A stretch of 64,000 nucleotides of DNA from Verrucomicrobiia bacterium (GCA_030432565.1 JAUIGV010000010.1:62001-126000), one strand, 5' to 3'. Counted from the first letter of the stretch, positions 19,130-29,060 are shown. Program-made: numbers and translations. Notes: a model not told the origin generated them from the sequence alone.

Positions 19130-19391
19130 CGATAGCGCCCAAACTCGGCTCCGGCTCTCGAAGACAGGAATGGCCTGAGAATGGCGACTTCGAGGTTTCG
19201 CTTGGGAACGTTGTTCGTCAACATTCCCCGCAAAATCGAGGAAACCGGTCCGGACCACCAACACCCGGGCGGCAGAAGCTAAAACTCCGCTCATTTTTCA
19301 AAATGATTGATAATCTACGCTGATAATTCCTTGACTGCCTCGCTCCAAATCCCTATTCCCCGCGCTCCCGATAACCCTTTCCTTTAAATCC
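19130..19391. other. Intergenic region between sulfatase and rplI
   Basis: About 260 bases without a supported gene. It holds an inverted repeat at 19204-19228 and a possible rplI promoter: TTGACT at 19331-19336, 17 bases, then TATTCC. The promoter call is weak because the -10 box is poor. Confidence 0.4.
19204..19228. repeat. Inverted repeat downstream of the sulfatase gene
   Basis: GGGAACGTTG (19204-19213) and CAACATTCCC (19219-19228) pair over ten positions with one mismatch around a five-base TTCGT loop. No T-run follows. It could be a weak terminator for the sulfatase or an operator for rplI. Confidence 0.5.
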
Positions 19392-19862
19392 ATGGCCCTG
19401 ACTGAAGTAATCCTCCGCGAAAAAATCGACAACCTTGGCGCTGAAGCTGACGTCGTCAAAGTGAAAGCTGGCTTTGCCCGCAATTTCCTCATCCCGGCCG
19501 GCAAGGCCTATGAGGCAACCAAAGGCAATTTGCGCCAGATCGAGAACCTTCAGGTCGCCCGTGCCAAACGCGAGACCGAGGAACTCAATGAAGCCCAGGA
19601 ATTGGCCAGCAAGATCTCCCGTATGAAGCCGAAATTCACCCTCGACGTGGGTAAAAATGGCAAGGCTTTCGGATCTGTCACCACCATCGACATTCACAAG
19701 GCACTCGAGGACAAGGGCATTTCCATCGACCGGACGGCAATCCAGCTCGACAAGCCCATTAAATCGACTGGCAAGAGCGATGTTGAGGTGAAGCTTCACG
19801 CTGACGTGACCACTTCTCTCACGATCACCGTCGAGGCGACTGAAGCAGCCGCTGCCGAGTAA
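19392..19862 (+). CDS. rplI: 50S ribosomal protein L9
   Basis: A 156-residue L9 protein. The N-terminal rRNA-binding domain shows the family pattern VILREKIDNLGAEADVVKVK and GFARNFLIPAGKAYEAT. The long connecting helix follows (about residues 40-75), and the C-terminal domain has FGSVTTIDI and IQLDKPIKSTG. The last ten residues are an Ala/Glu-rich extension. It stands alone instead of in the common rpsF-ssb-rpsR-rplI order. A terminator lies 28 bases after the stop. Confidence 0.98.
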   Translation: MALTEVILREKIDNLGAEADVVKVKAGFARNFLIPAGKAYEATKGNLRQIENLQVARAKRETEELNEAQELASKISRMKPKFTLDVGKNGKAFGSVTTIDIHKALEDKGISIDRTAIQLDKPIKSTGKSDVEVKLHADVTTSLTITVEATEAAAAE

Positions 19863-19889
19863 GGCATCATCGCTTTCTGGTTTTTCAAG

Positions 19890-19917
19890 AGTCCGGTCGT
19901 GATGACCGGGCTTTTTT
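19890..19917 (+). terminator. Rho-independent terminator of rplI
   Basis: A 9-bp stem, AGTCCGGTC (19890-19898) with GACCGGGCT (19904-19912) including one G-T pair, has a five-base loop and a six-T tract ending at 19917. Confidence 0.9.
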
Positions 19918-19957
19918 GTCGTTTGCACTCACGCATTTCATCGGCAAACTCCCGGAA

Positions 19958-20725
19958 GTGATCGGCATTCTTGATTCCGGCGTTGGCGGCTTATCCGTCA
20001 TGCGGGAAATCCGCGCCCAGCTCCCCGAGCAACCACTCACCTACATCGGCGACACCGCCTGGTGCCCCTATGGAAACAAGGATTTCTCCGAGATTCGTGA
20101 TCGAACTTTCATTCTGACCGACTCCCTGATCGAAGCTGGAGCGGAGGTCATTGTGGTCGCCTGCAACTCTGCGACCATCGTCGCGATTGAGGCCCTTCGA
20201 TCCCAATACCCCATCCCTTTTGTGGGCATGGAACCGGGCGTGAAACCGGCTGCCAGCCTGACCAAAACGGGCACAATCGGGGTTCTTGCGACCGAGGCTT
20301 CCCTCGCCGGCGAAAAGTTCCACCGCCTCGTTGCAACCCATGCCCGGGATCTTCGGGTAATTACCCAACCCTGCCCAAAGTTCGTGGAGCTCGTAGAGCG
20401 TGGGATCCTTACAGGTGCCGAAGTTGAAGAGGCGATTGATGAATACACATCCGCGATTTTGAAAGCTGATGCTGATGTCTTCATTCTCGGCTGCAGCCAC
20501 TATCCATTCCTTCGCCCGACGCTTGAGGCCAGCCTCCCCGATCACATTCAGTTCATCGATACCGGAAGCGCGATTGCCCGGAGGGTCAAGCAACAGCTCT
20601 TGTCTTCCCCCACTCACAACAAGGTCAAGGTTCTGACGACGGGCAATCCCGAACAATTTTCACAACTCTGCGAAATCCTGATTCCAGAATTCCAAATCAA
20701 GTGCCAAGCTCTCAAACTTCCATGA
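19958..20725 (+). CDS. murI: Glutamate racemase
   Basis: A 255-residue cofactor-independent racemase supplying D-glutamate for peptidoglycan. The N-terminus VIGILDSGVGGLSVM holds the conserved Asp-Ser. The two catalytic Cys are Cys69 in VACNSATI and Cys179 in LGCSHYPFL. The frame stays open to a TTG at 19916, but that codon lies in the T-run of the rplI terminator. The GTG at 19958 lines up with the normal MurI start, so I chose it. The stop overlaps the start of the next gene (ATGA), beginning a four-gene overlapping chain. Confidence 0.95.
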   Translation: MIGILDSGVGGLSVMREIRAQLPEQPLTYIGDTAWCPYGNKDFSEIRDRTFILTDSLIEAGAEVIVVACNSATIVAIEALRSQYPIPFVGMEPGVKPAASLTKTGTIGVLATEASLAGEKFHRLVATHARDLRVITQPCPKFVELVERGILTGAEVEEAIDEYTSAILKADADVFILGCSHYPFLRPTLEASLPDHIQFIDTGSAIARRVKQQLLSSPTHNKVKVLTTGNPEQFSQLCEILIPEFQIKCQALKLP

Positions 20726-21549
20726 AAAAACTTCCCCTTATTGCGATTCTAATAGTCGCTGCCAGCCTCATATACTGGGCCTTCACCAGGATCCCGCCGA
20801 AGTCCGAAAAAAGCGGAGAACCCGAAGTGGAAATCGAAGATTCCTCGGAATACTGGGAATCTGTCACCAGCGTGGAACAGACTCCCTCCTACCAACCACC
20901 TCCACCGGAACACAACTTCTACTCCGACGGGCCCAAAACCCGCGATGGTATCGGCAAATATTACCAGGGACGCGAAATTGCCTATGTCATGGGCCACCCT
21001 GCCATTCAATGGTTGGAGAGACCGGAACGAGAAAAAGAGGAAGCACCCACCAAAGCCCTCGACCTCATCAAGCTGGCTCCGGGCGAAGTCCTCGCCGACA
21101 TCGGTGCTGGCTCCGGATACTACAGCCTTCGGATTGCCATGACCCACCCCAACTCGAGAGTAGTTTCCGTAGACATCCAACCAGAGATGATCGACTTCCT
21201 GAAGGGACGGACCGATAAACTTGGCATCGCCAACGTGTCGCCTCACCTCGGCAAAATCGATGGGATCGGGCTGCCTGATGAATCCATCGATGCCGCGCTT
21301 ATGATCGACGCCTATCATGAGTTCTCCCATCCTTACGAAATGATGAAGTCGATCGCTTCGGCCCTTAGACCAGGCGGTCGGGTCTACCTTTTGGAATACC
21401 GGGAGGAAGACCCCGATGTCCCCATCAAACCACTTCATAAAATGAGCCAGGAGCAGGCAAAAAAGGAAATGGCGCTTGTTGGTCTTGAGTGGGACACAAC
21501 CATTGATGATCTTCCTTGGCAGCACTTTATGGTCTTTAAAAAGCCATGA
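20722..21549 (+). CDS. Membrane-anchored SAM-dependent methyltransferase
   Basis: A 275-residue class-I methyltransferase. Residues 1-25 (KKLPLIAILIVAASLIYWAF) form an uncleaved signal anchor or signal peptide, followed by an acidic and Pro-rich linker. The catalytic domain starts near residue 90 with GREIAYVMGHPAIQWLER. SAM motif I is VLADIGAGSGYYSLRIA, then an acidic VVSVDIQPEM loop and the later DAYHEFSHPYEMM region. Similar periplasmic-looking methyltransferases occur in several phyla, but their substrates are unknown. The ATG at 20722 overlaps the murI stop and its own stop overlaps tilS. Confidence 0.85.
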   Translation: MKKLPLIAILIVAASLIYWAFTRIPPKSEKSGEPEVEIEDSSEYWESVTSVEQTPSYQPPPPEHNFYSDGPKTRDGIGKYYQGREIAYVMGHPAIQWLERPEREKEEAPTKALDLIKLAPGEVLADIGAGSGYYSLRIAMTHPNSRVVSVDIQPEMIDFLKGRTDKLGIANVSPHLGKIDGIGLPDESIDAALMIDAYHEFSHPYEMMKSIASALRPGGRVYLLEYREEDPDVPIKPLHKMSQEQAKKEMALVGLEWDTTIDDLPWQHFMVFKKP

Positions 21550-22463
21550 TCCCGCCTCCTGATTGGCTTGATCCGAAGGAGCGCTATTTGGTCGGCATTT
21601 CCGGCGGACGGGATTCTATCGCCTTGCACCACTGGCTCGTCGAAAATCATTTTAAAAAAATCATCTATTGCCACCTGAACCACGGACTTCGTGGGGAGGA
21701 GTCCGATGGCGACGAACAGTTCCTTCTCGAACTCCTGGGCAGGGACCTCATCACAAGCCGCTCCGATGTGCACAAGCTAGCTGATCGCGAGCATCTCTCT
21801 CTTGAAACCGCAGCAAGAAAAGCACGGCATCGTTTTTTTGAAGAATGCGCTACTCGAACCGGAGTCACCCGCATCCTCCTCGCGCACCATGCCGACGACC
21901 AGGCCGAGACCATTCTCTTTAATCTTCTCCGGGGCACTGCCGGACTGAAGGGAATGAAGCCACGACAAAGAATAGGTTCGCTCACTTTTCTGCGACCATT
22001 TTTGGATGTGCGCAGAAACGTCATTGATCGATATCTCGCATCCCGCAAATTTCCCTTCCGGGATGATTCCTCCAATCGAGAGCCTTTCGCGACCCGCAAC
22101 CGTCTGAGGAACGAAGCAATCCCTCTTCTCACTGAAATTATGAAGCGGGATGTGACCCCGAATATTCTCCGCGCATCCAAGCATCACCAGGAGCTGGAGC
22201 GTTCTGCTGATTCGTATCTCTCGGAGATTGAGATCCTCGATCCCCAGGGCCGGATCCACCTGCCAACCTTTCGAAATCTTCCGAGGGCCCTCCAAAAAAG
22301 ATCAATCCACCAGTTTCTCCGCTCTCACAAAATCCCTGAGCTGTCCTCGGCCCACATCGATGAAGCTCTAGAGATCGCGCACCCCGACTCCCCGCCGTCC
22401 ATGAATTTACCCGGGGGACAACGCTTGCGCCGGAAGGAATCCCGACTCTTTATCAGCCTATGA
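21546..22463 (+). CDS. tilS: tRNA(Ile)-lysidine synthase
   Basis: A 305-residue PP-loop ATPase that changes C34 of the AUA-reading tRNA-Ile to lysidine. The PP-loop signature SGGRDS is at about residues 19-24, followed by HLNHGLRGEESDGDE and LLAHHADDQAET, both typical of TilS. The length matches the short TilS forms, which lack the C-terminal domains of the E. coli enzyme (about 430 residues). It overlaps both neighbours by four bases. Confidence 0.95.
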   Translation: MIPPPDWLDPKERYLVGISGGRDSIALHHWLVENHFKKIIYCHLNHGLRGEESDGDEQFLLELLGRDLITSRSDVHKLADREHLSLETAARKARHRFFEECATRTGVTRILLAHHADDQAETILFNLLRGTAGLKGMKPRQRIGSLTFLRPFLDVRRNVIDRYLASRKFPFRDDSSNREPFATRNRLRNEAIPLLTEIMKRDVTPNILRASKHHQELERSADSYLSEIEILDPQGRIHLPTFRNLPRALQKRSIHQFLRSHKIPELSSAHIDEALEIAHPDSPPSMNLPGGQRLRRKESRLFISL

Positions 22464-22918
22464 AAATTCTCCTTCTTCTTTCCTTTCTACTCATCTCCTG
22501 TGGCAACAAAACCGAGCCCGATGAACAAAAGGAGGCCAAAAAAAACAAAGGCCCGGATCAAATGATCGTCGGGCGTATTGCTTCGGTCTCCGCGCGTGGT
22601 CAATTTGTCCTCATTCAAAAAATTGGAACAGGAACCCTGCCCAAAGGAATCATCTATCAATCAAGAGGACCCGATGGTCGCACAGCATCATTACGCCCCT
22701 CAGGAGAGCGGGTCCGCGACTTCTTTGCCGCCGATCTGCTCAGTGGCGAAGCCAAGAAGGGGGACGCCGTGATTGCTTATAGAAATTCGGGTAAAAAAGA
22801 GGACGAGGAGGAAGAAAACGTCGAACCCGGAAACGAAACCGAAACAGAAACAGAAAAAAAATCCGATGGTGACGGGTTGCCCGAAGACGATCAAGAACCC
22901 CAAACTATCAGGGATTAA
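22460..22918 (+). CDS. Predicted lipoprotein with acidic C-terminal tail
   Basis: A 152-residue protein with a lipoprotein signal (KILLLLSFLLISC, lipobox LISC) whose Cys would carry the lipid. The middle (about residues 35-105) looks like a small beta-rich domain, including IVGRIASVSARGQFVLIQ. The tail is strongly acidic, with Glu, Asp and Thr repeats. I do not recognise the family. It is the last gene of the murI-methyltransferase-tilS chain, overlapping tilS by four bases. Confidence 0.75.
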   Translation: MKILLLLSFLLISCGNKTEPDEQKEAKKNKGPDQMIVGRIASVSARGQFVLIQKIGTGTLPKGIIYQSRGPDGRTASLRPSGERVRDFFAADLLSGEAKKGDAVIAYRNSGKKEDEEEENVEPGNETETETEKKSDGDGLPEDDQEPQTIRD

Positions 22919-23073
22919 GGCTAGTTGCCGTCCCTTTATTGTGAGTGCTACTCGGTTTATTTAAAAAAATTAGTGTTTATCGCTTGAATGTAGTTCATTT
23001 TTCTTGGCAATATCCCTTTCGAAGCTGCTGGGTTATCCTAAATACCCAAATAATTCAAAAAAGCCGATACACC

Positions 23074-23535
23074 ATGAAATCAAGCACTCTCAACTCTTCG
23101 AGCCCCGGAAAAGTGGATCCAAACCGCTTGGCCGACTTTGTGATGATGACCCAGCGGTCGTGCATCCTGAATCTTTCGAGCGAACTGAACCGCGGAAACA
23201 TTTCTTTTCCTCAGTTTTTCCTCCTCACCTACCTTTCCAGCGAAGATTATCTCACCATGTCGGCCATCGCCAAGAAAATGGGCCACTCCACCGCAGCAGC
23301 CACCGGCCTTGTTGATCGCCTTGAGAAGCTTGGCTTCGTCGAGCGGGTTCACGCTGCCGAGGACCGCCGTAAGATCATGGTTCGAATCACCAGCAGTGGT
23401 TCCGAGATCGTCTCAACCATGCGCCAGCACATCGCCTCCGAGCTCGCAAACATCATGGAAGATCTCGACGACGATGACGCTTCCTCGGTTGCGGCAGCCA
23501 ACCAAGCCATCGAAGGTAAGAATCTTGATTCGTAG
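23074..23535 (+). CDS. MarR-family transcriptional regulator
   Basis: A 153-residue winged-helix regulator. The recognition region reads LTMSAIAKKMGHSTAAATGLVDRLEKLGFV, and the wing contains EDRRKIMVRITSSG, both typical of MarR. The frame stays open for 43 codons upstream, but that part has no family similarity and the ATG at 23074 gives a normal MarR length. Before the start, TGGGT and ACCCA half-sites are separated by ten bases (23029-23048 region) and might be an autoregulatory operator. The ligand and target genes are unknown. Confidence 0.9.
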   Translation: MKSSTLNSSSPGKVDPNRLADFVMMTQRSCILNLSSELNRGNISFPQFFLLTYLSSEDYLTMSAIAKKMGHSTAAATGLVDRLEKLGFVERVHAAEDRRKIMVRITSSGSEIVSTMRQHIASELANIMEDLDDDDASSVAAANQAIEGKNLDS

Positions 23536-23550
23536 CATTCCCCCAACCAA

Positions 23551-24258
23551 ATGTTCGTGAAGGAAACTTTGCGGACAAGCGACGCTTCCTCTATGCTCCC
23601 GGGCGTGAAGGAAGCGTCTTTCTTTTTGTCCCCGATTCTGGAATCCAGGGACCACTGTGCTGATTTTGTGGAGCGTATCCCCGGAGTCGCGACATGCACC
23701 AACAAGGAAGAAACCTTGACCCGCCTTGCCCCACACCATACCGCGGCAGCTCGATCGTTGGGATTCAACAAAACCTACCACGCCGAGCAGGTTCACGGAT
23801 CTGGAATAGCGCTGATCACAAAGGAATCGCCTTTCATGTCTCCGGGAGTTGACGCCCTGATCACAGCCGGAAATGTCCTCCTCGGAATCCATGTTGCTGA
23901 TTGCGGAGCCCTCTACCTCCTCGATCGCAAAACCGGGGCAATTGGACTACTTCACTCCGGAAAAAAAGGAACCGAACTCAACATCACCGGAAAGGTGATC
24001 GAAGCGATGACCCGGAATTTCAACACCCGTCCCGGGGATCTGGTGGCCGTTCTTGCACCCTGTATCCGGCCTCCCCACTACGAAGTCGACTTTGCGGCAA
24101 GCATCCGGGAGCAAGCCCTCGCCTCCGGAATCCTGCCGGAGAACTACCACGATTGCGGGCTTTGCACAGCCTCTGATCTCGGACGATTCTATTCCTACCG
24201 CCGCGAGAAAGGAAACACCGGGCGACTTCTCGCCCTTCTTGGCCACCAACCATCATGA
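23551..24258 (+). CDS. YfiH/PgeF-family purine nucleoside phosphorylase-like (laccase-domain) protein
   Basis: A 235-residue protein of the DUF152/YfiH family. The zinc-binding triad is visible: His in AEQVHGSG, Cys in VADCGALYLLD and His in GLLHSGKKG. Family members act as purine nucleoside phosphorylases/adenosine deaminases or in editing peptidoglycan precursors (PgeF). The block that usually reads HAGWRG is HSGKKG here, losing the Trp, and GPCIGPxxYEV reads APCIRPPHYEV. It therefore looks like a diverged member. It starts 15 bases after the MarR gene and overlaps ispE by four bases. Confidence 0.82.
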   Translation: MFVKETLRTSDASSMLPGVKEASFFLSPILESRDHCADFVERIPGVATCTNKEETLTRLAPHHTAAARSLGFNKTYHAEQVHGSGIALITKESPFMSPGVDALITAGNVLLGIHVADCGALYLLDRKTGAIGLLHSGKKGTELNITGKVIEAMTRNFNTRPGDLVAVLAPCIRPPHYEVDFAASIREQALASGILPENYHDCGLCTASDLGRFYSYRREKGNTGRLLALLGHQPS

Positions 24259-25088
24259 GCTCCCTCACCGTCAGGCCTCCCGCCAAAATCAACCTCTCGC
24301 TGAAGATCACTCGCAAACGTGACGATGGCTTCCACGAATTGGAGACTCTTGTCCTCCCCTTGCCCGGCTTGACGGATGAACTTCACTTCGAAAATGCTGA
24401 GAAATTCAGCCTGCATTGTGAGGCCCCTGGCGTCCCCACCGATGAATCCAACCTCGTGTCCCGCGCCGTCCACCTTTTCGAAAAACATACCGGCAAAGAG
24501 GCGCCATTCCGGATCACCCTGACCAAACATATCCCACATGGTGCGGGACTCGGTGGCGGGAGCGCGGACGCCGCACACACCTTTCTGGCGCTCAATGAAC
24601 TGACCGGGGCATCGGTTCCGTTGGAATATCTTGCAGAATGGGCCGGCGAGCTTGGTTCCGACATCCCTCTTTTCATTTATGAATCACCCTGTTGGTGCCG
24701 GGGACGTGGGGAAGTGATCGAGCCAGTCAATCTGGAATGGAATCACCCCATTCTCCTATTCAAACCAAGCTTCTCGATCCCAACCCCCTGGGCCTACTCA
24801 CGCTGGAAGCACTCGCAGGAAATTCCCGATATTTCCTACAAACCCACCCGGGTTGGAGAAATCGAGCTCTTCAATGATCTCGAACGTCCCGTTTTTGAAA
24901 AACATCGCTTTCTGGCCGAACTCAAACAATTCCTGCTTGAGCAGCCCGAAACACAGACTGCAATGATGTCGGGGTCAGGCTCCACCGTTTTTGCGATTCT
25001 TCATGACAAAATGGACGCAGATTCGCTTGGCCGGCGCACCCTAAAGGAGCTTGACCCAACTCTCTGGAGTCACCTCGCGATCTTTTAA
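24255..25088 (+). CDS. ispE: 4-diphosphocytidyl-2-C-methyl-D-erythritol kinase (MEP pathway)
   Basis: A 277-residue GHMP kinase catalysing the ATP-dependent step of the MEP isoprenoid pathway. The family start [20 protein letters not shown] is followed by the ATP loop [14 protein letters not shown] and the C-terminal [12 protein letters not shown]. Length and motif order match IspE. It overlaps the YfiH-family gene (ATGA). Together with ispF near 59 kb it shows the organism uses the MEP pathway, which makes the HMG-CoA reductase near 41 kb notable. Confidence 0.96.
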   Translation: MSSLTVRPPAKINLSLKITRKRDDGFHELETLVLPLPGLTDELHFENAEKFSLHCEAPGVPTDESNLVSRAVHLFEKHTGKEAPFRITLTKHIPHGAGLGGGSADAAHTFLALNELTGASVPLEYLAEWAGELGSDIPLFIYESPCWCRGRGEVIEPVNLEWNHPILLFKPSFSIPTPWAYSRWKHSQEIPDISYKPTRVGEIELFNDLERPVFEKHRFLAELKQFLLEQPETQTAMMSGSGSTVFAILHDKMDADSLGRRTLKELDPTLWSHLAIF

Positions 25089-25159
25089 TTAATCAGGCGA
25101 CACCGCTCCCCCAAGGTGCTACGCTTTCACCAACAAAGCCGTCAACTCTTTCTCATTTC

Positions 25160-26431
25160 ATGGCCCGCGCAAACAACCTCACCATGTGCTCCTTCTGTGG
25201 CAAAAGTCATTCGGAGGTCAAGAAGCTCATCGCCGGACCCGGCGTCTACATTTGTAACGAATGTATCGACGTCTGCTCCACCATCCTTCGCAAGGAACTT
25301 GCCGGTCAATCAAAGCCCACCGAAGACTCCTCGGGATTGCTTGAAGACGGAGTTCCTACACCCGCAGAACTCCTGCAACACCTCAATGACTTCGTAATCG
25401 GACAAGAAGAAGCCAAGAAAGTACTCTCGGTTGCCGTCTACAATCACTACCAACGACTCCGCCAGCACGAGAATGCCGACGAGAAATATGCCGACGTCGA
25501 GATTGAAAAATCGAATGTCCTCCTTCTTGGACCCACCGGCTCCGGAAAAACGCTGCTTGCAAAAACTCTCGCGCGCCTCCTCGATGTTCCGTTCTGCATT
25601 GTCGACGCCACCACCCTGACGGAAGCGGGTTATGTAGGTGAAGACGTCGAGAACATTATCCTGCGGCTTCTGCAGTCGGCTGACTTCGATGTCGAGCGCG
25701 CGGAACGAGGCATCATTTATGTCGACGAGATCGATAAGATCGGGCGCAAAACCGAGAATGTATCCATCACCCGGGATGTCTCCGGCGAAGGAGTTCAGCA
25801 AGCTCTCTTAAAAATTCTCGAGGGATCGGTTTGCAACGTCCCCCCCCAAGGTGGGCGCAAGCACCCGCAACAGGAATACATTCAGGTGAACACCGAGAAG
25901 ATCCTTTTTATCTGCGGTGGAGCCTTTGTCGGAATGGAGGACATCGTCCGCCGCCGGCTTGGCAAACGGGTCCTCGGATTCAATGCAGTGGAATCCGAAG
26001 AGACTGAAGAGGCCGAGGAAATAGCACTCCTCAAACAAGTCCGGGCCGAGGATCTTTTGCACTTTGGCTTGATCCCTGAATTCATCGGGCGTCTGCCTGT
26101 CCTCACCTCCCTTCGCAAACTCACTGAAGAGGAGTTGGTCCGGATCGTGACCGAGCCCAAAAACGCCCTGCTAAAGCAGTATCAAAAGCAGCTTTCCATG
26201 AACAATGTTCAGCTGAAAGTCACCAAGGATGGGCTCACCGAGATGGCCAAACAGGCAATTGACCGGGGCACCGGTGCACGGGCCCTGCGCTCCATTTTCG
26301 AAGCCCTTATGCTCGATGTCATGTTCGAGGTGCCATCGCGCGAAGACATTGATACCGTGACCATCAATGCGGCCGTGGTGAGAGGCGAAAAGCCACCCAC
26401 GATGAAGAAACGTCGCTCAAATGCGGCTTAG
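25160..26431 (+). CDS. clpX: ATP-dependent Clp protease ATP-binding subunit ClpX
   Basis: A 423-residue unfoldase. The N-terminal zinc-binding domain has [11 protein letters not shown] and CNECIDVC as its two Cys pairs. The AAA+ module holds Walker A GPTGSGKT, Walker [12 protein letters not shown] and the pore-loop region [10 protein letters not shown]. The sensor-2 region is [10 protein letters not shown]. ClpX delivers substrates to ClpP, which is not encoded next to it. The coding region starts at the ATG at 25160 after a 71-base gap from ispE. Confidence 0.98.
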   Translation: MARANNLTMCSFCGKSHSEVKKLIAGPGVYICNECIDVCSTILRKELAGQSKPTEDSSGLLEDGVPTPAELLQHLNDFVIGQEEAKKVLSVAVYNHYQRLRQHENADEKYADVEIEKSNVLLLGPTGSGKTLLAKTLARLLDVPFCIVDATTLTEAGYVGEDVENIILRLLQSADFDVERAERGIIYVDEIDKIGRKTENVSITRDVSGEGVQQALLKILEGSVCNVPPQGGRKHPQQEYIQVNTEKILFICGGAFVGMEDIVRRRLGKRVLGFNAVESEETEEAEEIALLKQVRAEDLLHFGLIPEFIGRLPVLTSLRKLTEEELVRIVTEPKNALLKQYQKQLSMNNVQLKVTKDGLTEMAKQAIDRGTGARALRSIFEALMLDVMFEVPSREDIDTVTINAAVVRGEKPPTMKKRRSNAA

Positions 26432-26439
26432 ATAAGGGT

Positions 26440-26451
26440 CGATGATCATCG
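26440..26451. repeat. Perfect 12-base palindrome after clpX
   Basis: CGATGATCATCG lies nine bases after the clpX stop and just before the small frameshifted gene. It is too short to terminate, but it could be an operator for the gene at 26458. Confidence 0.35.
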
Positions 26452-26457
26452 CAAACT

Positions 26458-26840
26458 ATGGCTCTGTCTAGAAAACGACGCAGAAGTATTACAGTTCGAA
26501 ACTTGAACTTCCACTGGACCCTCAGATGTATCGAGGAGGGCGACTCGCTATTTCACATCAGACAAGATACAGATTCACTGGCACGTCTTAACGTTGGGTT
26601 CTACTATCCGCGCGGAGAAAAAAATATTTCCCGATGGCGAAGCGCCCCCGAAACATTGAGAAAGGTCGCTACTATGATCATGCAGCCTTAGCCTTCACTC
26701 TCAAAGTTCTGGAGATCGTAATTACCTGGGCTCTCGACAATGGATGGGAGTCCGCAACTTCCAGACTGATTCGCGCTGAGTTTGACAACGGTTTCTGGTG
26801 GATCGGCAAGCATGCAATCCGCATCGATAGACCTGACTGA
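26458..26840 (+). pseudogene. Small hypothetical gene interrupted by a frameshift
   Basis: Two overlapping frames look like two halves of one protein of about 120 residues. The first (26458-26691) encodes a basic start, then HWTLRCIEEGDSLFHI and VGFYYPRG-type strands. The second (open from before 26634 to 26840) encodes FTLKVLEIVITWALDNGW and a final DNGFWWIGKH. Small bacterial proteins of unknown function often end in exactly this pattern, a hydrophobic helix followed by ALxxGW. A -1 change near the seven-A run at about 26621-26627 or the five-C run at about 26643-26647 would join them. It could be a true pseudogene or a sequencing error. Confidence 0.45.
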
Positions 26841-26913
26841 TTCAAACGACTTCCCATTTTTCGACGGAACCTGCCCACAGCACTTAAGAATTTTCGAAGA
26901 ACCTACGGTCACG

Positions 26914-26946
26914 AAAAAAAGGCGCACCGTTTCCGGCGCGCCTTTT
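26914..26946 (-). terminator. Rho-independent terminator of fusA
   Basis: AAAAGGCGC (26917-26925) pairs with GCGCCTTTT (26938-26946), with two more G-C pairs inside after one mismatch. On the minus strand the stem is followed by a seven-T run. Confidence 0.88.
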
Positions 26947-26969
26947 GAAATGATTTGAACTGGGAAGAA

Positions 26970-29060
26970 TTACTTCTTCTTCGCTTCTTCGCGCTCTTTG
27001 GCATCAGCGACAACCTGGTCGGCCACGTTCTTCGGACATGGGGCGTAGTGCTCGAATTCCATCGAGAACTGACCACGACCGGAAGTCATGGTGCGAAGGT
27101 CACCAATGTATCCGAACATTTCGGAGAGAGGAGCCTGAGCCTTGATGCGAATACCACCGGAAGCAGTGTCCTGGGACTGAATCATGCCACGACGACGGTT
27201 CAGGTCACCAATGACGTCGCCGACGTGATCTTCAGGAGTGAAGACGTCGAGCTTCATGATAGGCTCAAGAATCTGAGCACCAGCCTTGGGAACGGTCTGA
27301 CGATAAGCTGCACGGGAAGCAATCTCGAAAGCAACAGCCGAGGAGTCAACCGCGTGGAAACCACCATCGGTAAGAGTCACTTTGAAGTCCAAGCAAGGAT
27401 ACCCCGCAAGGACACCTTTCTCGAGAGAGGTTTTGAACCCCTTCTCGACTGCGGACCAGTATTCCTTGGGAACATTACCACCGACCACGGTCGACTCAAA
27501 CTGGAAGCCTTCACCTGGCTCGAGAGGAGTGAGGGTGTAATCGATCTTCGCAAACTGACCGGACCCACCGGACTGCTTCTTGTGAGTGTAGCTGTCGGAA
27601 GTCTCCTTGGTGATGGTCTCGCGGTAGGCCACCTGTGGAGCACCAACTTCGACCTCCACCTTGTGAGTCCGCTTGAGGATATCGACTTTAATATCGAGGT
27701 GAAGCTCACCCATTCCCTTAAGAATGGTCTCGCCGGAATCAAGATCGGTCTCAACACGGAAGGAAGGATCTTCCTGAATCATCTTGCCAAGTGCCACGCC
27801 AAGTTTCTCGGCGTTAGCCTTGTCCTTGGGAGCAACGGCAAGCGAGATCACGGGATCCGGGAAAACCATCGGCTCAAGAGTGGCTGGATCGTCTTTGGAG
27901 CAAAGGGTGTGTCCGGTTTGGACGTTCTTGAGCCCGACGAGGGCAATGATGTCACCTGCCTGGGCACTATCGAGTTCGGTCCGGTCATTGGCGTGCATCT
28001 CAACGAGACGGCCAACGCGCTCGGTTTTTCCGGTGAAGGTATTCAAAATGGTATCGCCCTTCTTCATTGTTCCCGAATAAATACGGGTGAAAGTCAGAGC
28101 GCCAAACTGATCGTCCATGATCTTGAAGGCAAGTGCACGGAGAGGTCCGTTCGGATCAACCTTTGCAAACTTTCCGGTCAGTTCACCTTCGTCGTCAAAC
28201 TCAGGCTCGGGTTCCACCTCGAGAGGAGATGGAAGGTAATCAACAACTCCATTGAGCACGTTTTGAACCCCCTTGTTCTTGAAGGCCGAGCCACAGAAAG
28301 CCGGGAAGAAGTCAAGAGCAATGGTGCCCTTGCGGATGCACTTCTTGATGGTGGCAATGTCAGGAACATTACCTTCAAGGTAGGCTTCCATCACTTCGTC
28401 ATCCTGCTCAACCGCAGTTTCGATGAGTTCGTCGTGATACTGGTTGCACTTGTCAACGAGATCTTCGGGAACTTCCTTAACTTCAAAATTCTCAGGAAGA
28501 CCGGAATCGTCCCAAACATAGGCCTTCTTTTCGAGAACGTCGACCACTCCGACAAAGGAGTCCTCGAAACCGATCGGAATCGTCATAACAAGAGGCTTCG
28601 CTCCAAGGACATCCTTGGTTTGCTGAATAACGCGATAGAAATCAGCGCCAATCCGGTCGAGCTTGTTGACAAAAATGATACGGGCGACTTCAGAGTCGTT
28701 GGCGTAACGCCAGTTGGTCTCGGACTGGGGCTCTACGCCACCCGATCCACAAAAAACACCGACACCGCCGTCAAGAACCTTGAGGGAACGGTAAACCTCA
28801 ATTGTGAAGTCAACGTGTCCCGGAGTATCAATGATGTTCATGCGGTGATCGTTCCAGAAACAGGTCGTGGCCGCCGACTGAATGGTAATTCCACGCTCGG
28901 CTTCCTGTTCCATGAAGTCGGTGGTGGACTCACCATCGTGGACCTCACCCGTTTTGTGAATTTTACCGGTGAGCTTGAGGATCCGCTCGGTGGTCGTGGT
29001 CTTGCCGGCATCAACGTGTGCGAAGATGCCAATGTTACGGTATTTACTGAGGTCAATCAT
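26970..29060 (-). CDS. fusA: Translation elongation factor G
   Basis: A 696-residue EF-G, the GTPase that drives ribosomal translocation. The N-terminal G1 motif [15 protein letters not shown] is followed by the G2/G3 regions ([12 protein letters not shown] and DTPGHVDFT) and [10 protein letters not shown] as G4. Domains II-V follow, ending in the typical [20 protein letters not shown]. It is separate from rpsL, rpsG and tuf, which suggests one of several EF-G copies or a rearranged str operon. The antisense strand shows a long artefactual frame with no protein signature. Confidence 0.97.
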   Translation of the reverse strand: MIDLSKYRNIGIFAHVDAGKTTTTERILKLTGKIHKTGEVHDGESTTDFMEQEAERGITIQSAATTCFWNDHRMNIIDTPGHVDFTIEVYRSLKVLDGGVGVFCGSGGVEPQSETNWRYANDSEVARIIFVNKLDRIGADFYRVIQQTKDVLGAKPLVMTIPIGFEDSFVGVVDVLEKKAYVWDDSGLPENFEVKEVPEDLVDKCNQYHDELIETAVEQDDEVMEAYLEGNVPDIATIKKCIRKGTIALDFFPAFCGSAFKNKGVQNVLNGVVDYLPSPLEVEPEPEFDDEGELTGKFAKVDPNGPLRALAFKIMDDQFGALTFTRIYSGTMKKGDTILNTFTGKTERVGRLVEMHANDRTELDSAQAGDIIALVGLKNVQTGHTLCSKDDPATLEPMVFPDPVISLAVAPKDKANAEKLGVALGKMIQEDPSFRVETDLDSGETILKGMGELHLDIKVDILKRTHKVEVEVGAPQVAYRETITKETSDSYTHKKQSGGSGQFAKIDYTLTPLEPGEGFQFESTVVGGNVPKEYWSAVEKGFKTSLEKGVLAGYPCLDFKVTLTDGGFHAVDSSAVAFEIASRAAYRQTVPKAGAQILEPIMKLDVFTPEDHVGDVIGDLNRRRGMIQSQDTASGGIRIKAQAPLSEMFGYIGDLRTMTSGRGQFSMEFEHYAPCPKNVADQVVADAKEREEAKKK

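Noticed and set aside
19916-19957. TTG start for murI at 19916
   Set aside because: The codon lies in the T-run of the rplI terminator and the extra residues are absent from the MurI family.
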